A stretch of 64,000 bases of DNA from CADCTM01 sp049671305 (GTDB taxonomy: Bacteria; Cyanobacteriota; Cyanobacteriia; Cyanobacteriales; Coleofasciculaceae): contig JBATUR010000122.1 in NCBI GenBank assembly GCA_049671305.1, positions 1 through 64,000 of the forward strand. The letters are read 5' to 3'. Position 1 is the stretch's first letter. The number at the start of each line of letters is the position of its first letter. This document shows, piece by piece, positions 16,450-25,854 of the stretch. Both the position numbers and the translations under genes were made by a program. Under the pieces are notes generated by a model. That model searched no databases. It saw only the letters and a program-made list of their open reading frames with translations, and had not been told where the DNA came from.

Positions 16450-16576
16450 GTCTGACTTGATGCTGTGTGGCGACTTCATTTGACAAAAATCAAGGCGCAA
16501 CAAGTCTTTGCAGTCTGTTGAATTGATTGGCGTATTTTGTCTGGCATCAGTCTGCTGACTCGGCAACGCCTGATTT

Positions 16577-16948
16577 TTAGGGGCTGACTTCCATAACTGC
16601 GGTAATTTGATCAGCCAAAAGTAAGGGATCGAAGGGTTTAATAATCACTCCAGCTAGATCAAGTTCAGCAAATTGTTGCCTGTCTGCTAATTGAACCCTA
16701 GCCGTTAGAAAAATGACGGGAATTGCTTGTATCGTGGGGTTTGAGCGTAGTTTTTCGAGAGTGCCGAAGCCGTCGAGCTGCGGCATTGAGACATCAAGCA
16801 GAATAACGTCGGGCTGGTGATTTTGGGCTTTTATTAAGCCTTCTGTGCCAGAGCTAGCGGTTAAAACTTCCCAACCCTTGAGGATTTCCAGGCTGATCTG
16901 AATAACTTCTTGTATTCGCTCTTCATCATCAATCACTAAAATTCGCAT
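16577..16948 (-). CDS. Single-domain response regulator
   Basis: A 123-residue CheY-like receiver, complete and canonical: Asp7-Asp8, phosphoacceptor Asp52 in DVILLDVSMPQLDG, Thr82 and Lys104 in VIIKPFDP. There is no output domain. It is divergent from the multi-domain regulator at 17198 with 249 bases between them. It is less similar to the other two small receivers than they are to each other. Probably a shuttle or a regulator of a protein target. Confidence 0.92.
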   Translation of the reverse strand: MRILVIDDEERIQEVIQISLEILKGWEVLTASSGTEGLIKAQNHQPDVILLDVSMPQLDGFGTLEKLRSNPTIQAIPVIFLTARVQLADRQQFAELDLAGVIIKPFDPLLLADQITAVMEVSP

Positions 16949-17197
16949 TGCCGTTAAACAGGAAAGTTTTATTAGAGATACTTTAAGAGAAGTCTTTGAA
17001 GACTGGGAAAGTTTATTAGAAATTCGGCAGGAATTGAAGTTGACAAATTTGCCCTATGTTAGAGTAACATTGCGTTGTATTACAATACCGACTGTAATTT
17101 GGATATTCTGAAAAATTAATGAAGAGAGAGTTAATTTTTGGTGTGATACTTCTATCAGATAGCCACTAATGGCAACTATACTCAAGAGACTGCAGAA

Positions 17198-19084
17198 GTG
17201 AAAATTTTGCTAGTAGAGGATGATGAGCCAACAGCTTGGGCGCTGAATCAGGCGCTGAGTAGTCATCATTATGTTGTTACGATTGCTACAGACGGACAAA
17301 TCGGTTTAGAACTGGCGCAAGCGTTTACTTATGACTTGCTTTTACTTGATATTATGGTTCCCAAAATCGATGGTATCACGCTGTGTCGGCAGCTACGTTC
17401 AGGAGGATATCAAAGTCCGATTTTGTTGTTGACAGCTTTGGATAGTAATAGCGATCGCGTTATGGGTTTAGATGCTGGTGCTGATGATTATATTGTCAAG
17501 CCTTTCGATTTGGAAGAATTAATGGCTCGCATTCGTGCCTTGTTGCGGCGTCCAAATTCTACATTGCCATCTATACTTAGTTGGGGCAAATTACGATTTG
17601 ATACTAATATAAATCAAGTCAGTTATGGAGAAAAAATTATTCGTCTAACTCCTAAAGAGTACAGTTTAATCAAGCTGTTTTTGCTCAATCCTCAACGAGT
17701 TTTTAGCCGAAGAATAATTCTTGACCGCTTGTGGTCTGAGCAAGAAGCTCCAGGGGAAGAAACAATTACTACTCATGTTAAAAATTTACGGCAAAAACTA
17801 AAAACGGCAGGAGCTAGTGCAGGCTTTATTGAAAAAGTATATGGTTTAGGATATCGACTTCAGCCATTATCTGAATTAGATGCTCAAGAATCGTTTACCA
17901 AAGCTGTATCAGCGCCTTCTTTTTCTCAAAAAGAGCAAAAAGAAACAAGGTTACCTGAAGAACGGCTACAAGATTCTCTTAGTAAAATGTGGCAAAAATA
18001 TGAAAGCACTTTTAGGAATCAACTAGAAGTAATAACGCTTACCAATACCGCTTTAAAAGAAGATAAATTAACAGAAAGTTTGCGGCAAAAAGCCAAGCAA
18101 GAAGCACATCGACTTGCCGGATCTTTAGGAATTTTTGGTTTTGCGGAAGGCTCAAAGTTGGCAAGGTTGCTTGAGCAATTATTAGACATAGAAGGCGCAA
18201 TTTCACAGGCGCAAGCTGGGGCATTTTCTCAATATGTTGGGGAACTGCAACAAATGCTAAGTCAAGCACCACCAGCACTAAGTGTTACAACTACTACGAT
18301 AAAAACCTCATCTTCGCCGCGAATATTAGTAATTGATGATGATGTAACACTAACTCAATTGTTAAAAAGTGAGGCAAAAGCTTGGACGATGGAGGTGGAA
18401 GTTGCTTTAGATTTAAAGACAGCCAGAATAGCACTTGCTAAAAAATCTCCTGATTTGATTCTTTTAGATTTAAATTTTGCTGATTCTGCTCAAGATGGCT
18501 TGAGTTTATTGCAAGAACAAGCAAACCTGACTCCCAAAATTCCTATTCTAGCTTTCACTAATAGCGATCAATTAACTGATAGGGTAGAAGTGGCACGTTT
18601 AGGAGGTTGTGGTTTTTTACAAAAGCCAATTTCCCCTACTCAAATTTTCACAATAATTAACAACATCCTCAAGAGAACTTTTGCAAGTGAAACCAAAGTC
18701 ATGGTTGTTGATGATGACTCAAATATACTCGCTACTTTGTCTAGATTATTAAAGGTTTGGGGAATTGAGGTAATAACTTTAGAAACAGCACAAAACTTTT
18801 GGAAGGTGCTGTTAGCTGAAGCTCCAGATTTACTAATTCTCGACTTGGAGATGCCTCGCTTTAGTGGGATTGATTTATGTCAAGTTGTACGAAATGATCC
18901 ACACTGGCACGATTTACCAATTGTATTTTTTACTTCCCATACTGAAACGCATATCATTGAGCGTATGTTTGCTGCAGGTGCTGATGACTACATTTGCAAA
19001 TCAGTGGTAGAACAAGAATTAATGAGTCGCATTTTTAACAGGCTCAAGCGTATTAGCCGACGAAAGCAGATACAAAAGAATTAG
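17198..19084 (+). CDS. Multi-domain response regulator: REC-wHTH-Hpt-REC-REC
   Basis: A 628-residue protein beginning at a GTG. Residues 1-120 are a receiver (Asp8-Asp9, phosphoacceptor Asp51, Lys101). Residues 125-225 are an OmpR-type winged helix ending in VYGLGYRLQP. Residues 255-355 form an Hpt domain (phospho-His304 in EAHRLAGSLGIFG). Residues 372-492 are a second receiver (Asp424, Lys476) and 499-620 a third (Asp549 in DLLILDLEM; Lys601 followed by Ser instead of Pro). One chain thus carries three phosphorylatable Asp, one phospho-His and a DNA-binding domain, a compact phosphorelay. The OmpR part should act as a transcription factor. It is followed by the PAS kinase at 19222. Confidence 0.93.
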   Translation: MKILLVEDDEPTAWALNQALSSHHYVVTIATDGQIGLELAQAFTYDLLLLDIMVPKIDGITLCRQLRSGGYQSPILLLTALDSNSDRVMGLDAGADDYIVKPFDLEELMARIRALLRRPNSTLPSILSWGKLRFDTNINQVSYGEKIIRLTPKEYSLIKLFLLNPQRVFSRRIILDRLWSEQEAPGEETITTHVKNLRQKLKTAGASAGFIEKVYGLGYRLQPLSELDAQESFTKAVSAPSFSQKEQKETRLPEERLQDSLSKMWQKYESTFRNQLEVITLTNTALKEDKLTESLRQKAKQEAHRLAGSLGIFGFAEGSKLARLLEQLLDIEGAISQAQAGAFSQYVGELQQMLSQAPPALSVTTTTIKTSSSPRILVIDDDVTLTQLLKSEAKAWTMEVEVALDLKTARIALAKKSPDLILLDLNFADSAQDGLSLLQEQANLTPKIPILAFTNSDQLTDRVEVARLGGCGFLQKPISPTQIFTIINNILKRTFASETKVMVVDDDSNILATLSRLLKVWGIEVITLETAQNFWKVLLAEAPDLLILDLEMPRFSGIDLCQVVRNDPHWHDLPIVFFTSHTETHIIERMFAAGADDYICKSVVEQELMSRIFNRLKRISRRKQIQKN

Positions 19085-19221
19085 TGAATCTCAAGCTGAT
19101 TAGAAATGCTTTAGATGATGTTTTCGGTAATTGGTATAGCATTCAGCAAGGATAGCGTTTACATTTGTTTTTAGATTATGTGTCTAAATCATCAATTCTG
19201 ATTTTTGTAAGAGGTTGAATA

Positions 19222-20958
19222 ATGAAATGGACATTTAAACAACAATGTACCGAATTATTGCAAATAATACCAGGGATAGTGTTGTTCAGTTCCTTGGTTA
19301 CTTTGTCAATTCAAGCTACATCTCAAAGTATCATTTTTTATTATATTCTTTGCCTTAGTTTAACCTGTTTTTTGATTCATTACAACCAGAAAAAACAGAC
19401 TTTAGCGATTATTGAAAAGCAACTTAATCTGGCTTTATCAGCAGCCAAAATGAGTATTTTGGACTGGAATATTCTGACCAATCAAGTTAGTTGGTCGCAG
19501 GGTCATGAACGCTTATTTGGCTCGGAATTTGGTACGCTTGATGGCACTTATGATTTTGCATCTCTGCTCCATCCCGAAGATAGAGAAGGCTTAAATCAAG
19601 CGATCAAACGTGCTATTAAAGAGAAGATAGATTACAAATATGAATATCGAATTATCTGGGCTGATGGTAGCATTCACTGGCTTGAGAACAAGGGAAAAAC
19701 TATCTATAACAAGTCTGGTCAAGCGGTAAAAATGACAAGTACAGTTAGGGATATTAGCGATGTCTATAATGAGCGACACTTACGCAAAATTGCTGAAGAA
19801 AAAGTCCAGAATTTAAGCGCTGAATTGGAACAAAGAGTATTAGAAAGAACGGTTCAGTTAAGTCAGGATAATGAAGAATTATCTAAAAAAATAGTTGAAC
19901 GTCAATTGCTAGAACAAAAGTTACATTCATCGGAAACACAGATGCGTGGAGTTTTTGAAGCAATAACAGATATTGTCCTAGTTATTGATACGCAAACTGG
20001 TTCTATTAATGTTGCACCGACTAATCCTGTATGCTTGCATAAATCGGCTACTGATATTATTGGTAAGACCATAGAACTCATTTTTGAAAGTGAGAGCAAT
20101 GAGCATTATTTAAATCCAATTCAGCAAGCTTTGGAGAAGCAACAAACGATTAATTTTGATTACAGCTTATTTATTGATAATTCTGAAGTTTGGTTTGATG
20201 CTAGTATTTCGCCTTTACTTAATGAGTCAGTAATTTGGGTTGCCCGTGATATTACGGAGCGTCGGGCAATTGAAACAATGAAGAATGAATTTATTTCTAT
20301 TGTTAGTCATGAATTAAGAACACCTCTAACTGCAATTCGAGGTTCGCTTGGGTTGCTATCAACAGGTATATTAAATAACGATCCACAACGGATGCAGCGC
20401 TTGATTGAAATTGCTTCAATTGATACTGAGCGTTTAGTACGATTGGTGAATGATATTTTAGATTTAGAGCGATTAGAATCAGGAAAAGTGACTCTTGTTA
20501 AAGAGTTTTGTGATGTGACGACTTTGATTGAGCAGTCGGTTGCGGCAATACGATCACTTGCTGAAAAAGAGCATATTACAGTATCACTTTTTCCGATATC
20601 AGCTCAAGTTTGGGTAGCTCGTGATTCGGTTATTCAAGTATTAACAAATTTGTTGAGTAATGCGATTAAGTTTTCTGCTGCTAATAGTGCGATATCAATT
20701 TTTGCTGAAGTGCAAGATGACTGGGTTTTGTTTAAAGTTAAGGATCAAGGTAGGGGAATTCCATCTGATCAGCTAGAGCTGATTTTTAGACGGTTTCAGC
20801 AAGTTGATGCTTCTGACTCTCGCAGTAAGGGAGGGACTGGTTTAGGTTTGGCAATTTGTCAGAGTATTGTTGAGCAACATGGTGGACAAATTTGGGTTGA
20901 AAGTGTTTTGAATTCTGGTAGTATTTTTTATTTTACTTTACCTGTATGTGCGGAGTAG
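19222..20958 (+). CDS. Membrane PAS histidine kinase
   Basis: A 578-residue sensor kinase. Two hydrophobic helices (about 15-33 and 37-54) with almost no loop anchor it without a periplasmic sensor. A PAS_3-type domain (about 68-182, with WADGSIHWLENKGK) is followed by a coiled coil (190-235) and a second PAS (240-350). HisKA carries His363 in SHELRTPLTAIRGSLG; HATPase carries NLLSNAIKF, DQGRGIP and GGTGLGLAI. All catalytic boxes are intact. It follows the REC-wHTH-Hpt-REC-REC gene by 137 bases on the same strand and is its likely cognate kinase. The signal is unknown and probably cytoplasmic. Confidence 0.93.
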   Translation: MKWTFKQQCTELLQIIPGIVLFSSLVTLSIQATSQSIIFYYILCLSLTCFLIHYNQKKQTLAIIEKQLNLALSAAKMSILDWNILTNQVSWSQGHERLFGSEFGTLDGTYDFASLLHPEDREGLNQAIKRAIKEKIDYKYEYRIIWADGSIHWLENKGKTIYNKSGQAVKMTSTVRDISDVYNERHLRKIAEEKVQNLSAELEQRVLERTVQLSQDNEELSKKIVERQLLEQKLHSSETQMRGVFEAITDIVLVIDTQTGSINVAPTNPVCLHKSATDIIGKTIELIFESESNEHYLNPIQQALEKQQTINFDYSLFIDNSEVWFDASISPLLNESVIWVARDITERRAIETMKNEFISIVSHELRTPLTAIRGSLGLLSTGILNNDPQRMQRLIEIASIDTERLVRLVNDILDLERLESGKVTLVKEFCDVTTLIEQSVAAIRSLAEKEHITVSLFPISAQVWVARDSVIQVLTNLLSNAIKFSAANSAISIFAEVQDDWVLFKVKDQGRGIPSDQLELIFRRFQQVDASDSRSKGGTGLGLAICQSIVEQHGGQIWVESVLNSGSIFYFTLPVCAE

Positions 20959-21112
20959 GGAGAGTTTAATTAATTTTGATAAAATGTAGTTTAACTTAGG
21001 TGAAAATATAATAATATAATTTTTCAATATAGGTATAAGCAATTAATAGATTGATTGACAATCATATAGTAATTAGCTAAAATTGCATACCTACTTAAGA
21101 CACTTTCTATAT

Positions 21113-22183
21113 ATGGAAAAAGCTATAGTTTCTCTATTTTCTGGGTGCGGTGGTTTGGATCTGGGCTTCAGCAAAGCAGGGTTCAATATTCTCTGGGCTA
21201 ATGAGTACGATAAAGATATTTGGTCAACATACAAATATAATCATCCTGATACATTTCTGGAGCAACAAGACATCAAAAAAATTGCTTCTTCAGAAATCCC
21301 TGATTGTTTGGGAATTATCGGCGGTCCGCCATGCCAAAGCTGGAGTGAGGGGGGTACTCAAAAAGGAATTGATGATGATCGTGGCAAATTATTTTTAGAG
21401 TATGTGCGTATTCTTAAAGATAAGCAACCTCGATTTTTTTTAGCAGAAAATGTCTCTGGAATGTTGCATAAAAAGCATGATTCAGCAAGAAAAAATATCA
21501 TTGCTGCATTTGAAAAAGCTGGTTATGTGGTATCTTTTAATCTGCTAAATGCTAATCACTATAATGTTCCACAAGATAGAAAACGAGTTATTTTTGTTGG
21601 CTATCACGTTGATTTGAACAAACGCTTTGATTTTGATTCGTTAGTTCCTATTTCTTGTATTTCTACTCTAAAAAATGCTATCTGGGATTTACGCGATTCG
21701 GCAATTCCAGCCTTGGCAAATAACAAGACACGGGGCGAAGATTGCCTAATTCACAATCATGAATATATGATTGGTGGGTTTTCTAGTATTTATATGTCCC
21801 GTAACCGAGTTCGTTCTTGGAATGAGCCCTCTTTTACAATTCAAGCTAGTGGACGCCATGCGCCCATTCATCCCCAGGCAAATAAGATGATTCTTGTAGG
21901 AAAAGATCAATGTATATTTGATCCTAATTCACCCAAGCCTTATCAACGGTTATCTTTACGAGAATGTGCCAGAATTCAGACGTTTCCTGATGACTTTATT
22001 TTTCAATATGAAAGATTAGCGGATGGATATAAAATGATTGGTAATGCTGTACCTGTAGAATTAAGTTTTGCTTGTGCTAGAGCGATTTATCAAGACTTGT
22101 TTGCTAATACAGAAGCTATTGACAAAGTTGATCAACGTAACCTCAAAAAACAACCAATAAAATTAAGTCTTTCTCTCTCCTAA
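21113..22183 (+). CDS. DNA (cytosine-5) methyltransferase of a type II restriction system
   Basis: 356 residues from the ATG at 21113 (MEKAIVSLF); a TTG 30 bases upstream is less likely. All C5-methyltransferase blocks are present: motif I LFSGCGGLDLGF, motif IV GGPPCQSWS with catalytic Cys74, motif VI AENV, motif VIII QDRKRVIFVG, a recognition domain with MSRNRVRSWNEPSFTIQ, motif IX RLSLRECARIQTFPDDF and motif X GNAVPVELS. It faces a putative endonuclease gene whose stop is only 13 bases away. The target sequence cannot be read from the protein by eye. HIP1 sites are absent here, consistent with acquisition by transfer. Confidence 0.93.
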   Translation: MEKAIVSLFSGCGGLDLGFSKAGFNILWANEYDKDIWSTYKYNHPDTFLEQQDIKKIASSEIPDCLGIIGGPPCQSWSEGGTQKGIDDDRGKLFLEYVRILKDKQPRFFLAENVSGMLHKKHDSARKNIIAAFEKAGYVVSFNLLNANHYNVPQDRKRVIFVGYHVDLNKRFDFDSLVPISCISTLKNAIWDLRDSAIPALANNKTRGEDCLIHNHEYMIGGFSSIYMSRNRVRSWNEPSFTIQASGRHAPIHPQANKMILVGKDQCIFDPNSPKPYQRLSLRECARIQTFPDDFIFQYERLADGYKMIGNAVPVELSFACARAIYQDLFANTEAIDKVDQRNLKKQPIKLSLSLS

Positions 22184-22196
22184 GACGCTATTTTTG

Positions 22197-22967
22197 CTAA
22201 GTTTTTTTCTCAATCATCAAAAAATACACTGTTTTTCTATCGACTGCCTCAACATTATCTCTCCATCCTAGCCTTGGAGTTCCAACTACTTCATTAAATA
22301 CCCAAGGAAAATTTCCTAACTTGCTGGAAAGTCCCACAGCTCTTTTATGTTCACTATTACTGGATTGCCCTACCCATTGCCTTCGGATTGCTATTTGAAA
22401 CTTTTCTTTATAATTCTCAAAGTATTCATTAAAAGAGTAAACAAAAATACTGGATATACTTATATCCTTTGCTGGTGCTTCTAAAATTAATTCTGCTGGA
22501 TGAATAGATTTTCCTATATTAGGACTTCCTAACATCATCAGGTAATTCAAAAGTGTCTTGAAATCTTTTTCTGAGAGAAATTCTTGCCAAGGCACATTTC
22601 TATTAGGTAAAAGACCCTCATGAAACTTTTTAACTTCTCTATCCATCTGAGTTATTTTTGATTGAGGATTAGTTAAGCCTAGCTTTGAATAAACTTCAAG
22701 AATATTTGCTCTCTGTAAGCGATTAAAGGCAAATGAACTACCAGCTTGTTTTATTGAAACTCCCATACTATTGAGATAAACATCGGCTTTTTTTTGAGAA
22801 TCCGTAGTTAAGATTTCTGATATCTCATCTAGAGATTTTGCTGGGCGATAGCCTGGGCGATTGTTTAAAGGTATTCCTATTTCTACAAGTTGACCAAGAT
22901 GCTTAAGATTTATACTTGCCATATTTGAGAATAAAAACTCACATACAGCTTTTTCATTACCCGCCAC
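22197..22967 (-). CDS. Putative type II restriction endonuclease
   Basis: A 256-residue protein from a GTG at 22967, chosen because AGGAG lies 8 bases before it; an ATG at 22922 would drop 15 residues. The segment KKADVYLNSMGVSIKQ has the layout of a PD-(D/E)xK nuclease core (Asp62 and Ser71-Ile-Lys73). Further apparent landmarks are FAFNRLQRANI, a basic IAIRRQWVGQ and the ending KTVYFLMIEKK. Tail-to-tail placement with a C5-methyltransferase supports the call. I do not recognise the exact isoschizomer family. The gene starts 45 bases after the HerA-type ATPase stop and may be transcribed with it. Confidence 0.75.
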   Translation of the reverse strand: MAGNEKAVCEFLFSNMASINLKHLGQLVEIGIPLNNRPGYRPAKSLDEISEILTTDSQKKADVYLNSMGVSIKQAGSSFAFNRLQRANILEVYSKLGLTNPQSKITQMDREVKKFHEGLLPNRNVPWQEFLSEKDFKTLLNYLMMLGSPNIGKSIHPAELILEAPAKDISISSIFVYSFNEYFENYKEKFQIAIRRQWVGQSSNSEHKRAVGLSSKLGNFPWVFNEVVGTPRLGWRDNVEAVDRKTVYFLMIEKKT

Positions 22968-23012
22968 GCTTGTGTCTCCTAAAAGCTGTTAATGATTCTT
23001 CTGCTCTGAGTC

Positions 23013-24725
23013 TTAAAACCCCAAATCTGCCTTCCCAGACTCCGCTGCTGCAAAGACTTCCTCATCCGTCACCTCATCCCAAGCTTTATCCCCAACCTCA
23101 GCATAAAACTTTTGATCATAAGGACGAGTCCTTACCACAACAGGCATTGGCACAGCATGACCTAATATTAAAGCTTGTTGTTTAGAGTCTAACTTTGCCA
23201 AAACTGACCGCAAACTTTGTCCCCCAGAAACACCCGTAAAAATTGCCTCAATATCTTTGTCATCATTCAACAAAGCAGTAATACGAGTACCAATTTGAGA
23301 CATCACCTCATTATCAATTCCCGAAGGACGCTGATCAACTACTAACAACGTCACAAAATATTTACGCATCTCACGGGCAATAATGCCAAAAATCGTCTGC
23401 CTTACTGTTGCTGGGTCAAGAAAACGATGCGCTTCTTCAATGGTAATTACCAAAGGACGGGGGCGATCATTAGGATTCTTCGACTGTAAAAATACCTCCG
23501 CTTTACGCACATAACTACCATGAATGCGGCGCGTCATTACATTAGTTGCCAACATATAAGAAAGCATATTGGACTGCGAACCAAACTCAACAACAACGTG
23601 CTTACCTGCCTCCAAAGATTGCAAGATTTGATCCACATAATTATGAGGACAAGCACTTCGCATATACTTCAATTCATCCAAACGCAAAAGTTTGCGTTGT
23701 AATGCCATAATTGAAGATTTATTGCCGCGCTTTTCATCGCAAAACATCTGAATTTCCTCATTTGTCATATTTAACAATTGAGTTATCCAAGATTTGCCAA
23801 ATTCATTACGCAAAATAATTGCATTTTCCAAACTTGCTTCGGAAAGATTCAATTCTTGCCGCACCAGCATGATATCTTCAACTTCAATCTGATCGTAACT
23901 AAGAAACATTTCATGAGCGTCTCGGATGCCCCGGCGTTTGGTTGATTCGGGGTCGAGGGTATAAACCTGCACTTGACTAGGAAATAGCTGCCGTAAGCCT
24001 TTAACAGTGCTAAATTGTTTGCCTTCTGAAACTGCTTCCCAACCATATTCTGAGTGCATATCAAAAATTAGGTTAACTGCCGCTTGTTTGCGGATAATTC
24101 CTGATAGCAATAAGCGGGTAAGGAAGGATTTTCCAGTTCCAGATTTGCCGAAGACGCCATTACTACGTTCGATGAAACGGTCAAGGTCAATGCATACTGG
24201 TACATCCATGTCAAGAGGTTGACCGATGGCAAAATTCCGCCGTGTGGGATCATCTTCCCAGCCAAAAACTGCCCGAAAATCCCGCTCGCTGGCATCATAA
24301 ACTTGTGAAAAGTGGCTAGGGATCGTCTTAACGGGCAGCAATTCCATCGACTCACTGCTTTGCGCCTGAAATGAGCCTAAGCTACTATTGCCATTCAGGG
24401 CGCCTTCTGCCTTGGGAAAGCCTTCTTCCTGGGGCGTAAACATCAGCATCGGCGTCAAATTAACCGTACCAAACGTGCCGCTACCTGCCAAAACTTCCCG
24501 TAAAAAATCGTCGTCAGGGCTGGGAGGATTAGCGATAATCCTTTGTGTGGAGGTTCCTAATGAGACATCCGTCAGCATACAGAAAAAACGCGATCGCATT
24601 CCCTGTACGACTAAAAACTTGCCAACTCTCATGTCTTCCACTGAAACATCAGGGTGCAGTCGCACTTCCAAACCAGCGGAGAGAGAGCCTTGAATTACTG
24701 AGCCTAATGGTTTATCTAAATCCAT
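23013..24725 (-). CDS. HerA-type ATP-dependent DNA translocase
   Basis: A 570-residue ATPase of the HerA/FtsK superfamily. The N-terminal 160 residues look like the HAS-barrel domain, the oligomerisation module of HerA. Walker A is GKSGTGKS at residues 193-200, Walker B LVITIEEAHRFLD near 434-446. Later come DQRPSGIDNEVMSQIGTRI and the C-terminal sensor-like region GHAVPMPVVVRTRP. HerA forms hexameric rings that move on DNA and usually work with NurA nuclease; no NurA gene is seen here. Close homologues appear to be a standing component of cyanobacterial genomes. A HIP1 site inside the gene (24590) argues that it is older in this genome than the adjacent restriction genes. Confidence 0.88.
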   Translation of the reverse strand: MDLDKPLGSVIQGSLSAGLEVRLHPDVSVEDMRVGKFLVVQGMRSRFFCMLTDVSLGTSTQRIIANPPSPDDDFLREVLAGSGTFGTVNLTPMLMFTPQEEGFPKAEGALNGNSSLGSFQAQSSESMELLPVKTIPSHFSQVYDASERDFRAVFGWEDDPTRRNFAIGQPLDMDVPVCIDLDRFIERSNGVFGKSGTGKSFLTRLLLSGIIRKQAAVNLIFDMHSEYGWEAVSEGKQFSTVKGLRQLFPSQVQVYTLDPESTKRRGIRDAHEMFLSYDQIEVEDIMLVRQELNLSEASLENAIILRNEFGKSWITQLLNMTNEEIQMFCDEKRGNKSSIMALQRKLLRLDELKYMRSACPHNYVDQILQSLEAGKHVVVEFGSQSNMLSYMLATNVMTRRIHGSYVRKAEVFLQSKNPNDRPRPLVITIEEAHRFLDPATVRQTIFGIIAREMRKYFVTLLVVDQRPSGIDNEVMSQIGTRITALLNDDKDIEAIFTGVSGGQSLRSVLAKLDSKQQALILGHAVPMPVVVRTRPYDQKFYAEVGDKAWDEVTDEEVFAAAESGKADLGF

Positions 24726-24942
24726 GTCGGCAATTTTAACAAAGTCCGCCGATTAAATGTTCAATTATTATTGATTTAATTTTTAGTCCTTGGCGTTTTG
24801 GAGATAAAATTTTTGCAGAAACTCGCTCAAGTTTAATAACAGCTCACAAGAACTTGTCAATGTTATGTGTTTGAGGTGACATAGCCATGACATCAAGAGT
24901 AATTATTATTCAATAAGTTAAAATTTCCTTAAAAGTAAAGCC

Positions 24943-25764
24943 ATGACTGTTGATATTGACGCCCAAGATACCCTTACTGGTAAAATCATTCATCTACGTC
25001 AGGGTGTGGAGTTGCAGGTTAGCCATTATCCCGGTAAAAGTCCTGCGATGGTTTTTCTGCATGGAGGAATGGGAAACCGCTTCAATTTGCGATCGCAATA
25101 TGAGTTTTTCCACGCCCAAGGCAGGGAAGTTTTGGCTTATGATTTAGCAGGACATGGACAGTCTAGCCCATACAAACGCTACTCTATAGGACGACATCGA
25201 CGGGACTTAACACGCCTGTTAAATTATTTGGAAATTTCGGAGCCAATTTTATGTTGTCACAGCTATGGCGTCCCGATTGGTTTAGAGTGGATACGAAGAC
25301 ATCGAGTTAGAGGCTTAATTGCGATCGCAGGTGGTACTCATAACCTCGCGCCGTGGTGGGAAATACCAAGTATGAAGCTTCTGGCTTGGGGCGGCAGACA
25401 CGTTTATCATTTAGCCTGTATACAGCAATTAACCAACTATTTCTCAACAAATCACCGCCATGAAATAATGGAAAAATTCTTTGTTGAATCTCCAGTTCCT
25501 ACTGAACTAAATCCTTATCAAGCTTTGGAAATTTTCTGGAGTTATAACTTTTTTAGGCGTCCAACTCCACCCCTTAATTTTAACATTCCTGTGTTAGTTA
25601 TTAGTGGCGGTCAAGACTCAATGTTCACTGCCAAAATGGGAGAAGATTTAGCTGAATGTTTCTCCTTTGGCAAACATTTACACTTACCGGATGCTGGACA
25701 TTTAGTGATGGCAGAGTATCCTGATCTAATTAATAATGCTATTTCCGAATCAATGGCGCTTTAA
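24943..25764 (+). CDS. Alpha/beta hydrolase
   Basis: A 273-residue alpha/beta-hydrolase fold protein. The oxyanion segment is FLHGGMGNRF, followed by LAYDLAGHGQSS. The nucleophile elbow reads CCHSYGVP (Ser107; the first Gly of GxSxG is replaced by Cys-His, as in many epoxide-hydrolase-like members). The acid is probably in VISGGQDSMF and the base in PDAGHLVMAE. No signal peptide, so cytosolic. Substrate unknown. It is 90 bases upstream of a second hydrolase and about 1.2 kb upstream of the lipid aminoacylation genes, all on the same strand. Confidence 0.88.
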   Translation: MTVDIDAQDTLTGKIIHLRQGVELQVSHYPGKSPAMVFLHGGMGNRFNLRSQYEFFHAQGREVLAYDLAGHGQSSPYKRYSIGRHRRDLTRLLNYLEISEPILCCHSYGVPIGLEWIRRHRVRGLIAIAGGTHNLAPWWEIPSMKLLAWGGRHVYHLACIQQLTNYFSTNHRHEIMEKFFVESPVPTELNPYQALEIFWSYNFFRRPTPPLNFNIPVLVISGGQDSMFTAKMGEDLAECFSFGKHLHLPDAGHLVMAEYPDLINNAISESMAL

Positions 25765-25854
25765 CATATATTGACAACTAATGTTGCTTTTTTTACATGG
25801 TTATATGATTAATGTTATCTACTAATACTCAGTCAATCTAACTTCTTTGAAACA

